Shown piece after piece: positions 9,127 to 16,791 of a DNA stretch of 64,000 bases. The stretch is from NCBI RefSeq assembly GCF_041714655.1, contig NZ_CP168219.1, positions 2,728,001 to 2,792,000 on the forward strand. Reading direction: 5' to 3'. The stretch is from Pseudoroseicyclus_A sp041714655. Its GTDB lineage: Bacteria; Pseudomonadota; Alphaproteobacteria; Rhodobacterales; Rhodobacteraceae. The notes below the pieces were generated by a model. It saw only the letters and a list, made by a program, of their open reading frames with translations. It did not search any database and was not told where the DNA came from. Each line of letters starts with the position of its first letter. The first letter of the stretch is position 1. The translations under genes and the position numbers were made by a program.

Positions 9127-9509
9127 GCCTGAAGGACTCGCTCAGAATCATGGTGGTGGACGATATGTCGACCAGCCGGGCGATCATCACCAACACGCTC
9201 GACGAGCTGGGGATCGTTCACAATTACGCCGAGAATGACGGCCAGGTCGCGCTGAGCAAGCTCGCCGCCAATCCGGTGCATCTCGTCCTGTCGGATTACA
9301 ACATGCCGAAGATGGACGGGCTGCAGCTTCTGCAGGCCCTGCGGCAGAACCGCATGACCCAGCAGATCGGCTTCATCCTCGTCACCGGCCGCGCCACGCC
9401 GGAGATCGTGCAGGTCGGCCAGCAATGGGGGCTGAACAACCTGATCGAGAAGCCGTTCACGACCCCGCAGATGAAGGCCTGCATCGAACGTGTCGTGGGG
9501 CCGCTCTGA
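9123..9509 (+). CDS. cheY: CheY response regulator (second copy)
   Basis: The 128-residue lone receiver has D13/D14, phospho-acceptor D58 in SDYNMPKMDG, T88 and K110, so it should be phosphorylatable. It differs clearly from the first CheY. The next gene, 4 nt downstream, encodes a small DxxxQ protein, which suggests these two act together. In alphaproteobacteria with two CheYs, one usually binds the flagellar switch and the other drains phosphate from CheA; which is which cannot be told from sequence. Confidence 0.95.
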   Translation: MSLKDSLRIMVVDDMSTSRAIITNTLDELGIVHNYAENDGQVALSKLAANPVHLVLSDYNMPKMDGLQLLQALRQNRMTQQIGFILVTGRATPEIVQVGQQWGLNNLIEKPFTTPQMKACIERVVGPL

Positions 9510-9513
9510 ACCC

Positions 9514-9873
9514 ATGTCCGATCATTTCCATCCCCTGCGCGAGCTTTTGCAGAATGTCGCCAACGAACTTGAGCGCGCCGACCGCGAGCTGCGCGATCTC
9601 GAGGGCACGGTCGTCGAGGCGCTGGCCGATCGGCCCGCCACCTCGACGCACGATATCGAGACGCTGCAGAATTTCGACACGCTGTCGCAATGCCTGCTCG
9701 CCGTGGCCGGCTTCCTGAAGGTCGCGCTGAAGGGGCTGCCGGAGGATTACGGAATCGACGCCGCCGACGCATTCGGAGGGGTGCCGCTGCACGCCCTGGC
9801 GGCGCGCCTGGCGGGCGAAGCGCGGGAGAAACCCGGAAGCCCCGTGACGAGCGAGGCCATCGAACTCTTCTAG
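9514..9873 (+). CDS. Small CheZ/CheT-like protein with a DxxxQ motif
   Basis: The 119-residue product is predicted largely helical. Residues 8-37 form a long amphipathic helix and residues 46-73 a second one carrying D55-T-L-S-Q59 (NFDTLSQCLLAVAGFL). DxxxQ is the catalytic motif of CheZ-family CheY-P phosphatases, where aspartate binds the metal and glutamine orients water. Residues 95-112 look like a flexible linker ending in the tail AIELF, which resembles the CheD C-terminus (AVELF); E. coli CheZ also docks CheY through a C-terminal peptide. Its place directly after a cheY fits. The assignment is inferred from motif, helicity and context, not from overall similarity. The ATG at 9514 starts 4 nt after the cheY stop. 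Confidence 0.6.
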   Translation: MSDHFHPLRELLQNVANELERADRELRDLEGTVVEALADRPATSTHDIETLQNFDTLSQCLLAVAGFLKVALKGLPEDYGIDAADAFGGVPLHALAARLAGEAREKPGSPVTSEAIELF

Positions 9874-9893
9874 CCGCCCGAGGGGCCGGGCGG
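9874..9893 (+). terminator. GC hairpin between the DxxxQ gene and mcp
   Basis: A perfect 7-bp stem (CCGCCCG / CGGGCGG) with a 6-nt loop directly follows the stop codon. There is no T-run after it, so it may be an attenuator or an mRNA-stabilising hairpin rather than a full terminator. Confidence 0.35.
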
Positions 9894-9976
9894 TCGGGGC
9901 AGCGCGCCCCTAGGGAACGCCGCGGAGGCGGCAGCAGACGGCGGATCCAATCCGGCCGCACTGAGGGAATGTGACC

Positions 9977-12400
9977 ATGACGGTTCTGAACAACACCAAG
10001 ATCGCCATCAAGATCCCGCTCGGCATCGGCATCGTGTCGCTGACGCTGATGGCCGCCTTTTCGGTGGTTTGCTACGCCACGCTGAAGACCGCCGTCGTCG
10101 ACAGCACGCGCACCAGCTTCATGCAGATCGCCGAGCAGCGCAGCCGCGATCTGATGCACATGTTCAACATGATCGAGGAAGACCTGCGCGTCGCGGCCGA
10201 GGCAAGCGCCACGCAGACGGCGATCCAGCGCTTCGAGAATGCCTTCGTCGGTCTCGGCGAGGCCGCCACGCAGCAACTCCAGGCGGATTACATCACGGGC
10301 AATCCCAACCCCGCCGGCGAGCGCCAGCAGTTCATGCGCGCCGAGGCGCCGACGGCCTACAACATCAACCACGAGATCTACCACAACACCTTCCTGTCCC
10401 TGCAGGCCACGAAGGGATATTACGACGTGCTGCTCCTCGATGCGGCGGGCAACGTCGTCTATTCGGTCTCGAAGGAGGCCGATTTCGCCACCAATGTCCT
10501 GAGCGGCCCCCATGCCGGCACCGGGCTCGGCGACGTCTTCCGCGCCGCCAGCACCGGCCCGAACGGGCAGATCTTCCTGTCCGATTTCGAGCCCCATGCG
10601 GCCAGCGGCGGCGAGCCGGCGTCCTTCGCCTCCATCCGCGTGACGGATTCGGCCGGCGAGCTGCTGGGCATTCTCGCGGTGCAGATCCCCGGCCGACAGA
10701 TCGACGAGGTCATGAACAACCCCTTCGGCATCGGCGAGACGATGGATGTCTTCATCGTCGCCCGCGACGGCACGATGCGCAGCGATGCCGTCGACGGCAC
10801 CAGCTACCGGATCTTCGATCCGCTGCCGGCCGGCACCGAGCTGGATCAGCTTCTCTCGCCCGACTATGCCGAAACGGGCCGGGTCGTCTCCGGGCTGACC
10901 GGGCTGACCGGCGAGGCCGTCTATGCCTACGGGCTTCCCTTCAGCGAGCTCGGGGTGGACTGGATGGTGGTCGTCGAGCAGGACGAGGCCGTGATCCTCT
11001 ACATGGTCCATGCGCTGCGCAACATCTTCATCGTGGCGACGGCGGTGGTCTCGGCCCTCCTCTGCCTCGTCTACTGGGCGGGCGTCACCTACATCACCCG
11101 CGGCATGAACCGGGTGCGCGAGTCGATGGGCCGGGTCAGCAATGGTGACTATGGCGCCGATATCCCCGATGCGGCCCGCGGCGACGAGATCGGCGAGATC
11201 GCCACCGAGCTCGTGGAATTCCGGGACCGGCTCCGCGCCGCCGACGAGACGCGCGAGATCAGCGCGCGACGAGAGGCCGAGCAGGATGCCGTCGTCGCCG
11301 CCCTGTCCCAGGGGCTCGTCACCCTCGCCCAGGGCGACCTGACGCGCAGCATCGACCAGCCCTTCGCGGCCGATTACGAGGCGCTGCGCAAGAACTACAA
11401 CGCGACGCTGACCAACCTCGCCGCCGTCATCGACCAGGTGGTGGAGACCGCCCGCTCGATCAGCCACGGCGCGACGGAGATCAGCCAGGCCTCCGACGAC
11501 CTGTCGGGCCGGACGGAAACGCAGGCGGCCACGCTGGAAGAGACGGCCTCGGCGCTCGACGAGCTGACCACCTCCGTCGTCGCCGCCGCCGACAACGCCA
11601 AATCCGTCGAGACCGTCGTCGATCAGGCGCGGGAAGAGGCGCGGCGCTCCGGCGAGATCGTGCAGAACGCCGTGACGGCCATGACCGCGATCGAGACCTC
11701 GTCGCAGCAGATCAGCCAGATCATCGGCGTCATCGACGACATCGCCTTCCAGACCAACCTTCTCGCCCTCAACGCCGGCGTCGAGGCGGCGCGGGCCGGC
11801 GAGGCGGGCAAGGGCTTCGCCGTGGTGGCGAGCGAGGTCAGGGCGTTGGCCCAGCGCTCGTCCGACGCCGCCAAGGAGATCAAGGAGCTGATCTCCGGCT
11901 CGACGGAACAGGTCGGGGCGGGCGTGACGCTCGTCGGCAAGGCCGGCGAGGCGCTCAGCACCATCGCCCAGCGGGTGAGCCATATCTCCGAGCTCGTCAG
12001 CGAGATCGCCTCCGGCGCCGTCGAGCAATCGACCGGCCTCGGCGAGATCAACACCGGCGTAGGCGCGCTCGATCAGGTGACCCAGCAGAATGCCGCCATG
12101 GTCGAGGAAGCGACGGCCGCGAGCCACATCCTGAAAAAGGATGCGCAGGTCCTGAGCGGGCTTGTGAGCCGCTTCGTCACCGCTCCCGGCGCCTCGGTCG
12201 CCTCGACGGCGGGCTGGCAGCCGGCCGCGGCCTCCTACGGCTCCTCGGGGGACTATGCCGATTTCGGCGAGCCGGGCGAGCCGATCCGCAGCCCCAGCGA
12301 GCTGACCGGCAAGGCGACCGAGGAAGAGGTGAAGCCGCTGCCGATCGAGGCCGCCATCACCGGCACGCATGACCAGGCCGGCATCTGGCAGAGCTTCTGA
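9977..12400 (+). CDS. Transmembrane methyl-accepting chemotaxis receptor
   Basis: The 807-residue receptor has an N-terminal membrane helix (about 9-36), a large periplasmic sensor of Cache type (about 37-345), a second helix (about 350-370), a HAMP domain, a second HAMP-like segment, and the cytoplasmic signalling domain with the hairpin core DIAFQTNLLALNAGVEAARAG. The protein ends in IWQSF, a WxxF pentapeptide like the CheR/CheB docking tail NWETF. The ATG at 9977 is preferred over the GTG at 9971 because GAGGGA lies 8 nt before it. The ligand cannot be predicted. It is the only receptor in the operon and would signal to CheA through CheW. Confidence 0.95.
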   Translation: MTVLNNTKIAIKIPLGIGIVSLTLMAAFSVVCYATLKTAVVDSTRTSFMQIAEQRSRDLMHMFNMIEEDLRVAAEASATQTAIQRFENAFVGLGEAATQQLQADYITGNPNPAGERQQFMRAEAPTAYNINHEIYHNTFLSLQATKGYYDVLLLDAAGNVVYSVSKEADFATNVLSGPHAGTGLGDVFRAASTGPNGQIFLSDFEPHAASGGEPASFASIRVTDSAGELLGILAVQIPGRQIDEVMNNPFGIGETMDVFIVARDGTMRSDAVDGTSYRIFDPLPAGTELDQLLSPDYAETGRVVSGLTGLTGEAVYAYGLPFSELGVDWMVVVEQDEAVILYMVHALRNIFIVATAVVSALLCLVYWAGVTYITRGMNRVRESMGRVSNGDYGADIPDAARGDEIGEIATELVEFRDRLRAADETREISARREAEQDAVVAALSQGLVTLAQGDLTRSIDQPFAADYEALRKNYNATLTNLAAVIDQVVETARSISHGATEISQASDDLSGRTETQAATLEETASALDELTTSVVAAADNAKSVETVVDQAREEARRSGEIVQNAVTAMTAIETSSQQISQIIGVIDDIAFQTNLLALNAGVEAARAGEAGKGFAVVASEVRALAQRSSDAAKEIKELISGSTEQVGAGVTLVGKAGEALSTIAQRVSHISELVSEIASGAVEQSTGLGEINTGVGALDQVTQQNAAMVEEATAASHILKKDAQVLSGLVSRFVTAPGASVASTAGWQPAAASYGSSGDYADFGEPGEPIRSPSELTGKATEEEVKPLPIEAAITGTHDQAGIWQSF

Positions 12401-12466
12401 CGGCAGATCCCCGGGTCGGCGCCAGCGCGCCGGCCCACCGGCACGGCACTTTTGGCGCGAGGCGGC

Positions 12467-13471
12467 ATGTCCCCCACCCTGATCATCATCGCCAGTCCCG
12501 ACAGGGCCCGCCGCACCTGGCTTCACCAGTTGCTCCGCGGGCAGATCGAGGCCGAGGTGCTGGACGCGCCGACCCTGCGCGACACGTTCAACCTCACCGA
12601 AGAGCGTGAACCGGGGCTTGTCATCGTCGATGACAAGCTGGCGATCCTGCCGGAATTCCGCGCCCTGCAGATGCTCTTCACCGCCATCGACACCAGATGG
12701 CTGACGCTCTGCTCGAACCCCGGCGACGGTGTTTCCGTCGCGGCCCGCGCCTCGTCGGGGCTCTTCTGCCTCGACCCCTCGGCGCCGCCGCACCGCACGC
12801 TCGAGCAGCTCCGCGCGGTGCTGCGCAATCCCAAGAAGCGCCATGCGGCCGCACCGCCCGAGAGCCAGACCCCGACGCGCTGGAAGCGCCATGTGCTGAT
12901 CGGCTCGTCGACGGGGGGGATCGAGGCGCTGATCTGCATCCTCGGCGGCTTTCCGGCGCATTGCCCGCCGACGGCGATCGTCCAGCACACCGGCCGGGGT
13001 TTCGGCGCCAGCCTGACGAACCTGCTCGCCCGCAGATGCGCGGCCGAGGTGCGCCCCGCCGAGCCGGGGCTGCAGATGCGGCCCGGAAGGGTCATCATCG
13101 CCGCGGGCACTCCCCGCCATATGGAGCTGGAGGGGCCGTCCGAGCCGAAGGTGCGCTTCGGCCATGACGCCAATGTCTCGGGCCATTGCCCCTCGGTGGA
13201 CGCGCTCTTCCTGTCGGCTGTGCCCTGCGCGCGCAAGGTGGTGGGGGTCCTCCTCACCGGCATGGGCTCCGACGGGGCGCAGGGGCTGCTGGCGCTGAGG
13301 CGCGGCGGCGCGATGACGCTGGCGCAGGATGAGGCCTCGTCGGTGGTCTACGGCATGCCGCGGGTTGCCTTCGAGCGGGGCGCGGTCTGCGAACAGGTGC
13401 CGATCGGGGGAATCGCGGGGGCAATCTTGAAACATGCCGGTGCGCCGGCCAGGGCAGGAGACAGCGTATGA
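12467..13471 (+). CDS. cheB: CheB-type protein-glutamate methylesterase with degenerate receiver
   Basis: The C-terminal methylesterase domain (about 140-325 of 334) has the whole catalytic triad: S148 in GSSTGG, H174 in VQHTGRGF and D269 in GMGSDG. The N-terminal 120 residues have receiver-like spacing, but the acidic pair is replaced (ASPD) and the switch lysine position reads LDPSAP, so this receiver probably cannot be phosphorylated normally. CheB demethylates or deamidates receptors. The ATG at 12467 follows GAGG by only 4 nt; a TTG 15 nt upstream is an alternative. It overlaps cheD by 4 nt. Confidence 0.92.
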   Translation: MSPTLIIIASPDRARRTWLHQLLRGQIEAEVLDAPTLRDTFNLTEEREPGLVIVDDKLAILPEFRALQMLFTAIDTRWLTLCSNPGDGVSVAARASSGLFCLDPSAPPHRTLEQLRAVLRNPKKRHAAAPPESQTPTRWKRHVLIGSSTGGIEALICILGGFPAHCPPTAIVQHTGRGFGASLTNLLARRCAAEVRPAEPGLQMRPGRVIIAAGTPRHMELEGPSEPKVRFGHDANVSGHCPSVDALFLSAVPCARKVVGVLLTGMGSDGAQGLLALRRGGAMTLAQDEASSVVYGMPRVAFERGAVCEQVPIGGIAGAILKHAGAPARAGDSV

Positions 13472-14004
13472 GCCACGTGGCCATGGGCGGACAGGTGGTG
13501 ACGATCTTTCAGGGAGAGTACCACGTCTCCGACACGCCGGGCGCGATCATCAACACGCTCCTCGGCTCCTGCATCGCCGTCTGCCTGCATGAACCGACCC
13601 GCAGGATCGGCGGGATGAACCATTTCCTGCTGCCCGAGGGGCAGCCGAGCGCGGCGCCCGACGTCAAGCAGGGCGCCTATGCGATGGAAATCCTCATCAA
13701 CGAGATGGTGAAACGGGGGGCGCTGCGCAGCAAGCTGACGGCGAAGGTCTTCGGCGCCGGGCGCATCACCCAGCGCTTCTCCTATGTCAGCGAGGCGAAC
13801 ATCGCCTTCGTGCGCAGCTTCCTGCGGGCCGAAGACATCCCCTGCCTCAGCGAAAGCGTCGGCGGAGATTCCGCGCGGCGGATCCGCTTCGAGCCCTATT
13901 CGGGCGATGCGCGGCAGATGCTGGTGCCGAAGGGGGACGCCAAGGAGGATATCCGCCCCGCGCGCCCGGTGCCGCCGCCGGCGAACGCGGTGGAGCTCTT
14001 CTAG
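13468..14004 (+). CDS. cheD: Chemoreceptor glutamine deamidase CheD
   Basis: The 178-residue product has the CheD core: LLGSCIAVCLHE with catalytic C35, and H52 in GGMNHFLLPEG 17 residues later, the spacing seen in characterised CheD. CheD deamidates receptor glutamines and in Bacillus also binds the phosphatase CheC. After a Pro-rich linker it ends in AVELF, like the DxxxQ protein of the same operon. It is the last gene of the che operon. Confidence 0.96.
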   Translation: MSHVAMGGQVVTIFQGEYHVSDTPGAIINTLLGSCIAVCLHEPTRRIGGMNHFLLPEGQPSAAPDVKQGAYAMEILINEMVKRGALRSKLTAKVFGAGRITQRFSYVSEANIAFVRSFLRAEDIPCLSESVGGDSARRIRFEPYSGDARQMLVPKGDAKEDIRPARPVPPPANAVELF

Positions 14005-14013
14005 GCCCGGGCC

Positions 14014-14595
14014 TCAGGCGCCCGCGCCGAAATAGGCCTCGGCGCCGAGGTAATGGGCGAGCCGCCCGGCCTCGGCCCAGAGCCGCTCCTCCGCGGTGTC
14101 GCCGACGAGCACGACGGCATCGCCCGGCCGCCCCTCGAGCGCCGCCGTCACCCCCGCCCGCGCCTCGGCCCAGGGGGCGAAGGGGCGGGGCGCCGGATGG
14201 GCGGCGTCCATCAGGGCCGCCAGCGCCTCTTGCGCCACCGGCGGCCGGGCGAGCCCGATGCGGGCGGCGCCGCGGATGGCGCCGAGCCGCTCCGCCACTT
14301 CGGGCGGCGGCAGCGCGCCGGCGCGGAGCATCCGCAAAGCATTGGTCGAGAAGAGAAAGCCGATCACGTCGCGCCCGGTCGAGGCGCGGATGCCGGCATA
14401 GGTGCGATAGGGCAGCCCGAGGTCCTTCGCCCGGGCGACACGGCGGCGCACCACCTCCAGCGGCAGATGGGGCATCAGCTCCGCCCGCGCGCGGGCCCAG
14501 GCATGGCGCCGCCAGCCGAAGCCCGGCTCCATGCTCGGCCCGCCGTTGTGGCCGATGCCGGGGGTGGGGCCGGCAGCGGTGTCTCCGCCGCTCAT
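14014..14595 (-). CDS. Conserved alphaproteobacterial protein of unknown function
   Basis: The 193-residue product is not assigned to a characterised family. It begins with a short unstructured part containing GIGHNGGPSMEPG, a motif seen in many unrelated alphaproteobacterial proteins, followed by a basic helical segment (RTYAGIRASTGRDVIGFLFS) and an Ala-rich C-terminus. No membrane helix is seen. The ATG at 14595 overlaps the ribE stop (ATGA), so it is probably co-translated with riboflavin synthase; this is a link by position only. Confidence 0.7.
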   Translation of the reverse strand: MSGGDTAAGPTPGIGHNGGPSMEPGFGWRRHAWARARAELMPHLPLEVVRRRVARAKDLGLPYRTYAGIRASTGRDVIGFLFSTNALRMLRAGALPPPEVAERLGAIRGAARIGLARPPVAQEALAALMDAAHPAPRPFAPWAEARAGVTAALEGRPGDAVVLVGDTAEERLWAEAGRLAHYLGAEAYFGAGA

Positions 14596-15194
14596 TCCCA
14601 TTCCCTCAGCCGCGCCACATAGCGGGCCATCGTGTCGACCTCGAGGTTGATGCCGTCGCCGACCTTCGCCCGCCCCCAGGTCGTCACCTCCTTGGTATGC
14701 GGGATGATGTTGACGCCGAATTCGGCCCCATCCACCTCGTTGACCGTCAGCGATGTGCCGTTCAGCGCCACCGAGCCCTTCGGCGCGATGAATTTCGCAA
14801 AGGCCTCCGGCGCCCGGAAGGTCAGCCGCGTCGAGTCGCCCTCGTCGCGCATCGCGATCAGCTCCGCCACGCCGTCGACATGGCCGGCGACGATATGGCC
14901 GCCGAGCTCGTCACCGACCTTCAGCGCCCGCTCGAGGTTGAGCTTCTGCCCCTCCGCCCAGCCGTTGCGGCCGATATTGGTCTTCGACAGCGTCTCGGCC
15001 GAGACTTGCACCTCGAACCAGGGCCCCGGCTCCGCGCCCTTGGTCACCACCGTCAGGCAGACCCCGTCGCAAGAGATCGAGGCACCGATGTCGATGCCGT
15101 CGGGATCGTAGCTGCAGCCGATCCGCGCCCGCATGTCGCCCTCGGCGCGCACGGCGAGCACCTCGCCGATATCCGTGATAATCCCCGTGAACAT
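14592..15194 (-). CDS. ribE: Riboflavin synthase alpha subunit
   Basis: The 200-residue product starts MFTGIITDIGEV, the invariant N-terminus of riboflavin synthase, and contains two related lumazine-binding barrels (second copy around LKVGDELGGHIVAGHVDG). It dismutates two dimethylribityllumazines to riboflavin. The partner gene ribD lies 4.8 kb away on the same strand, separated by the capsule genes. No FMN riboswitch was recognised upstream. Confidence 0.97.
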   Translation of the reverse strand: MFTGIITDIGEVLAVRAEGDMRARIGCSYDPDGIDIGASISCDGVCLTVVTKGAEPGPWFEVQVSAETLSKTNIGRNGWAEGQKLNLERALKVGDELGGHIVAGHVDGVAELIAMRDEGDSTRLTFRAPEAFAKFIAPKGSVALNGTSLTVNEVDGAEFGVNIIPHTKEVTTWGRAKVGDGINLEVDTMARYVARLREWE

Positions 15195-15348
15195 GGCTCT
15201 GCCTCCTGATGCCCTGACCCGTAGCTCCGCCCGCCCGGCCCAGCAAGGCCGGGGCCTGCGGCATTTCCCCAATGCTGCCCCTTTTCCGCCCAAAGCCGTG
15301 CTTAGGGCGATAAAAGGGATATTCAGGCTGAAGATGTAAGGGGTCGCC

Positions 15349-16638
15349 ATGGTCATGCCAGCACCCGACAGGCGCTTTCTGTTTCTGCAAGGGCCGCACG
15401 GGCCCTTCTTTCACCGGCTGGGGCGGATGCTCACCGCGGCCGGCGCCGAGGTACATCGCATCGGCTTCAATGCCGGCGACCGCGCCTTCTGGATGGGCGC
15501 GCCCGGCTACATCCCCTATCACGGCTCGCTCGACGCCTGGCAGGAGGCCTTCGCCGGCATCGTCCATGCCCATGCCATCACCGATATCGTGCTCTACGGA
15601 GACACACGGCCCGTCCATGTCGCCGCCATCGAGCGCGCGCGGGCCCTCGGCCTGCGCATCCACGTCTTCGAGGAAGGCTACATGCGGCCCTGGTGGGTCA
15701 CCTACGAGCGGGGCGGCTCGAACGGCCATTCGCGGCTGATGGAGATGTCGATCGCGAGCATGGCGCGGGCGCTCGAGATGTCGGATCTCGAGGTCCCCGA
15801 GCCGCCGGCCCATTGGGGCGACATGCGCCAGCACATCTTCTACGGCGCGCTCTATCACTGGTTCGTTCTCTTCCGGAACGGCGACTACCGGAACTTCACG
15901 CCCCATCGCGCCCTGCCGATCTGGTCTGAGGCGAAGCTCTACACCCGCCGCCTGGCGCTCATGCCCTGGCTGGCGCTGGAGCGGCGCTGGCTGACGCGGC
16001 GCATCACCGGCGGCGGCTTTCCCTATCACCTCGTGCTCATGCAGCTCGAGCATGACAGCTCCTTCCAGGTGCATTCGCCCTTCGAGACGATGGAGGAGTT
16101 CATGTCGCTGGTGGTCGAGGGCTTCGCCGCCGGCGCGCCGCGCCACCACCATCTCGTCTTCAAGGCCCATCCGCTGGAGATGGGCCGCAACCCCTACAAG
16201 CGCCAGCTCGCGGATCTGGCGAAGCGGCACGGGCTGGAAGGGCGGGTGCATTACGTGCCCGGCGGCAAGCTGGCGCGGCTTCTCAACCACGCGCGGACGG
16301 CCGTCACGGTGAATTCCACCGCCGCCCAGCAGGTGCTCTGGCGGGGCATTCCGCTGAAGGTCTTCGGGCGCGCCGTCTATGCCAAGGACGAGTTCGTCTC
16401 TGCCCAGCCGCTGCCGGAGTTCTTCTCGCAGCCGACCCGCCCCAATGGCCACGCCTATCGCGACTACCGGCGGTATCTGCTGGAGACGAGCCAGCTCCCC
16501 GGCGGCTTCTACTCCACCTCCGGCCGGCGGCAGCTCCTCCGCCAGGTGGTGGACATGATGCTCGCCGACGAGGACCCCTATGACGCGCTCCTCTCCGGCA
16601 CCGCGGCGCCGCGGCAGAGCTTGCGTGTGGTGACCTGA
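15349..16638 (+). CDS. kpsS: KpsS-like capsule polysaccharide Kdo-transferase
   Basis: The 429-residue product has one capsule-synthesis domain (PF05159 type): GPHGPFFHRLGRML near the start, HVFEEGYMRPWWVTYERGG (about 103-121), and a C-terminal part with VTVNSTAAQQVLWRGIPLKV. KpsS adds the first beta-Kdo to lyso-phosphatidylglycerol in group 2 capsule linkers. The ATG at 15349 has AAGGGG 5 nt upstream. It leads the three-gene capsule block that continues with the outer-membrane exporter and KpsC. Confidence 0.88.
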   Translation: MVMPAPDRRFLFLQGPHGPFFHRLGRMLTAAGAEVHRIGFNAGDRAFWMGAPGYIPYHGSLDAWQEAFAGIVHAHAITDIVLYGDTRPVHVAAIERARALGLRIHVFEEGYMRPWWVTYERGGSNGHSRLMEMSIASMARALEMSDLEVPEPPAHWGDMRQHIFYGALYHWFVLFRNGDYRNFTPHRALPIWSEAKLYTRRLALMPWLALERRWLTRRITGGGFPYHLVLMQLEHDSSFQVHSPFETMEEFMSLVVEGFAAGAPRHHHLVFKAHPLEMGRNPYKRQLADLAKRHGLEGRVHYVPGGKLARLLNHARTAVTVNSTAAQQVLWRGIPLKVFGRAVYAKDEFVSAQPLPEFFSQPTRPNGHAYRDYRRYLLETSQLPGGFYSTSGRRQLLRQVVDMMLADEDPYDALLSGTAAPRQSLRVVT

Positions 16639-16665
16639 GGGCAGCCAGATGTTGCGGCCCGCGCC

Positions 16666-16684
16666 CCCGGGCGCGGCGCCCGGG
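16666..16684 (+). terminator. GC hairpin between kpsS-like and exporter gene
   Basis: A perfect 8-bp stem (CCCGGGCG / CGCCCGGG) with a 3-nt loop lies 28 nt after the kpsS-like stop. A T6 run appears only about 40 nt later, so termination is uncertain; it may adjust expression of the downstream genes. Confidence 0.35.
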
Positions 16685-16791
16685 CAACACCCGGCCTGCC
16701 GCGCCACCCTGCCCGTCTGGCTTTTTTGCTGCCTCCCCGATAGCTTGCAGCCCAAACGTGAGGCAGAATAACAGGTCGAGGAGACCGGGCA

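Noticed and set aside
9296..13435. Open frame of about 1,380 codons on the minus strand opposite mcp and cheB
   Set aside because: It lies wholly antisense to well-supported genes. In GC-rich DNA with G/C at third positions, the opposite frame stays open by composition. Its product is low-complexity Arg/Gly/Asp-rich with no domain.
15195..15348. FMN riboswitch upstream of ribE
   Set aside because: The gap is too short and lacks the conserved FMN-aptamer segments; only a simple CCCGGCC/GGCCGGG hairpin is present.
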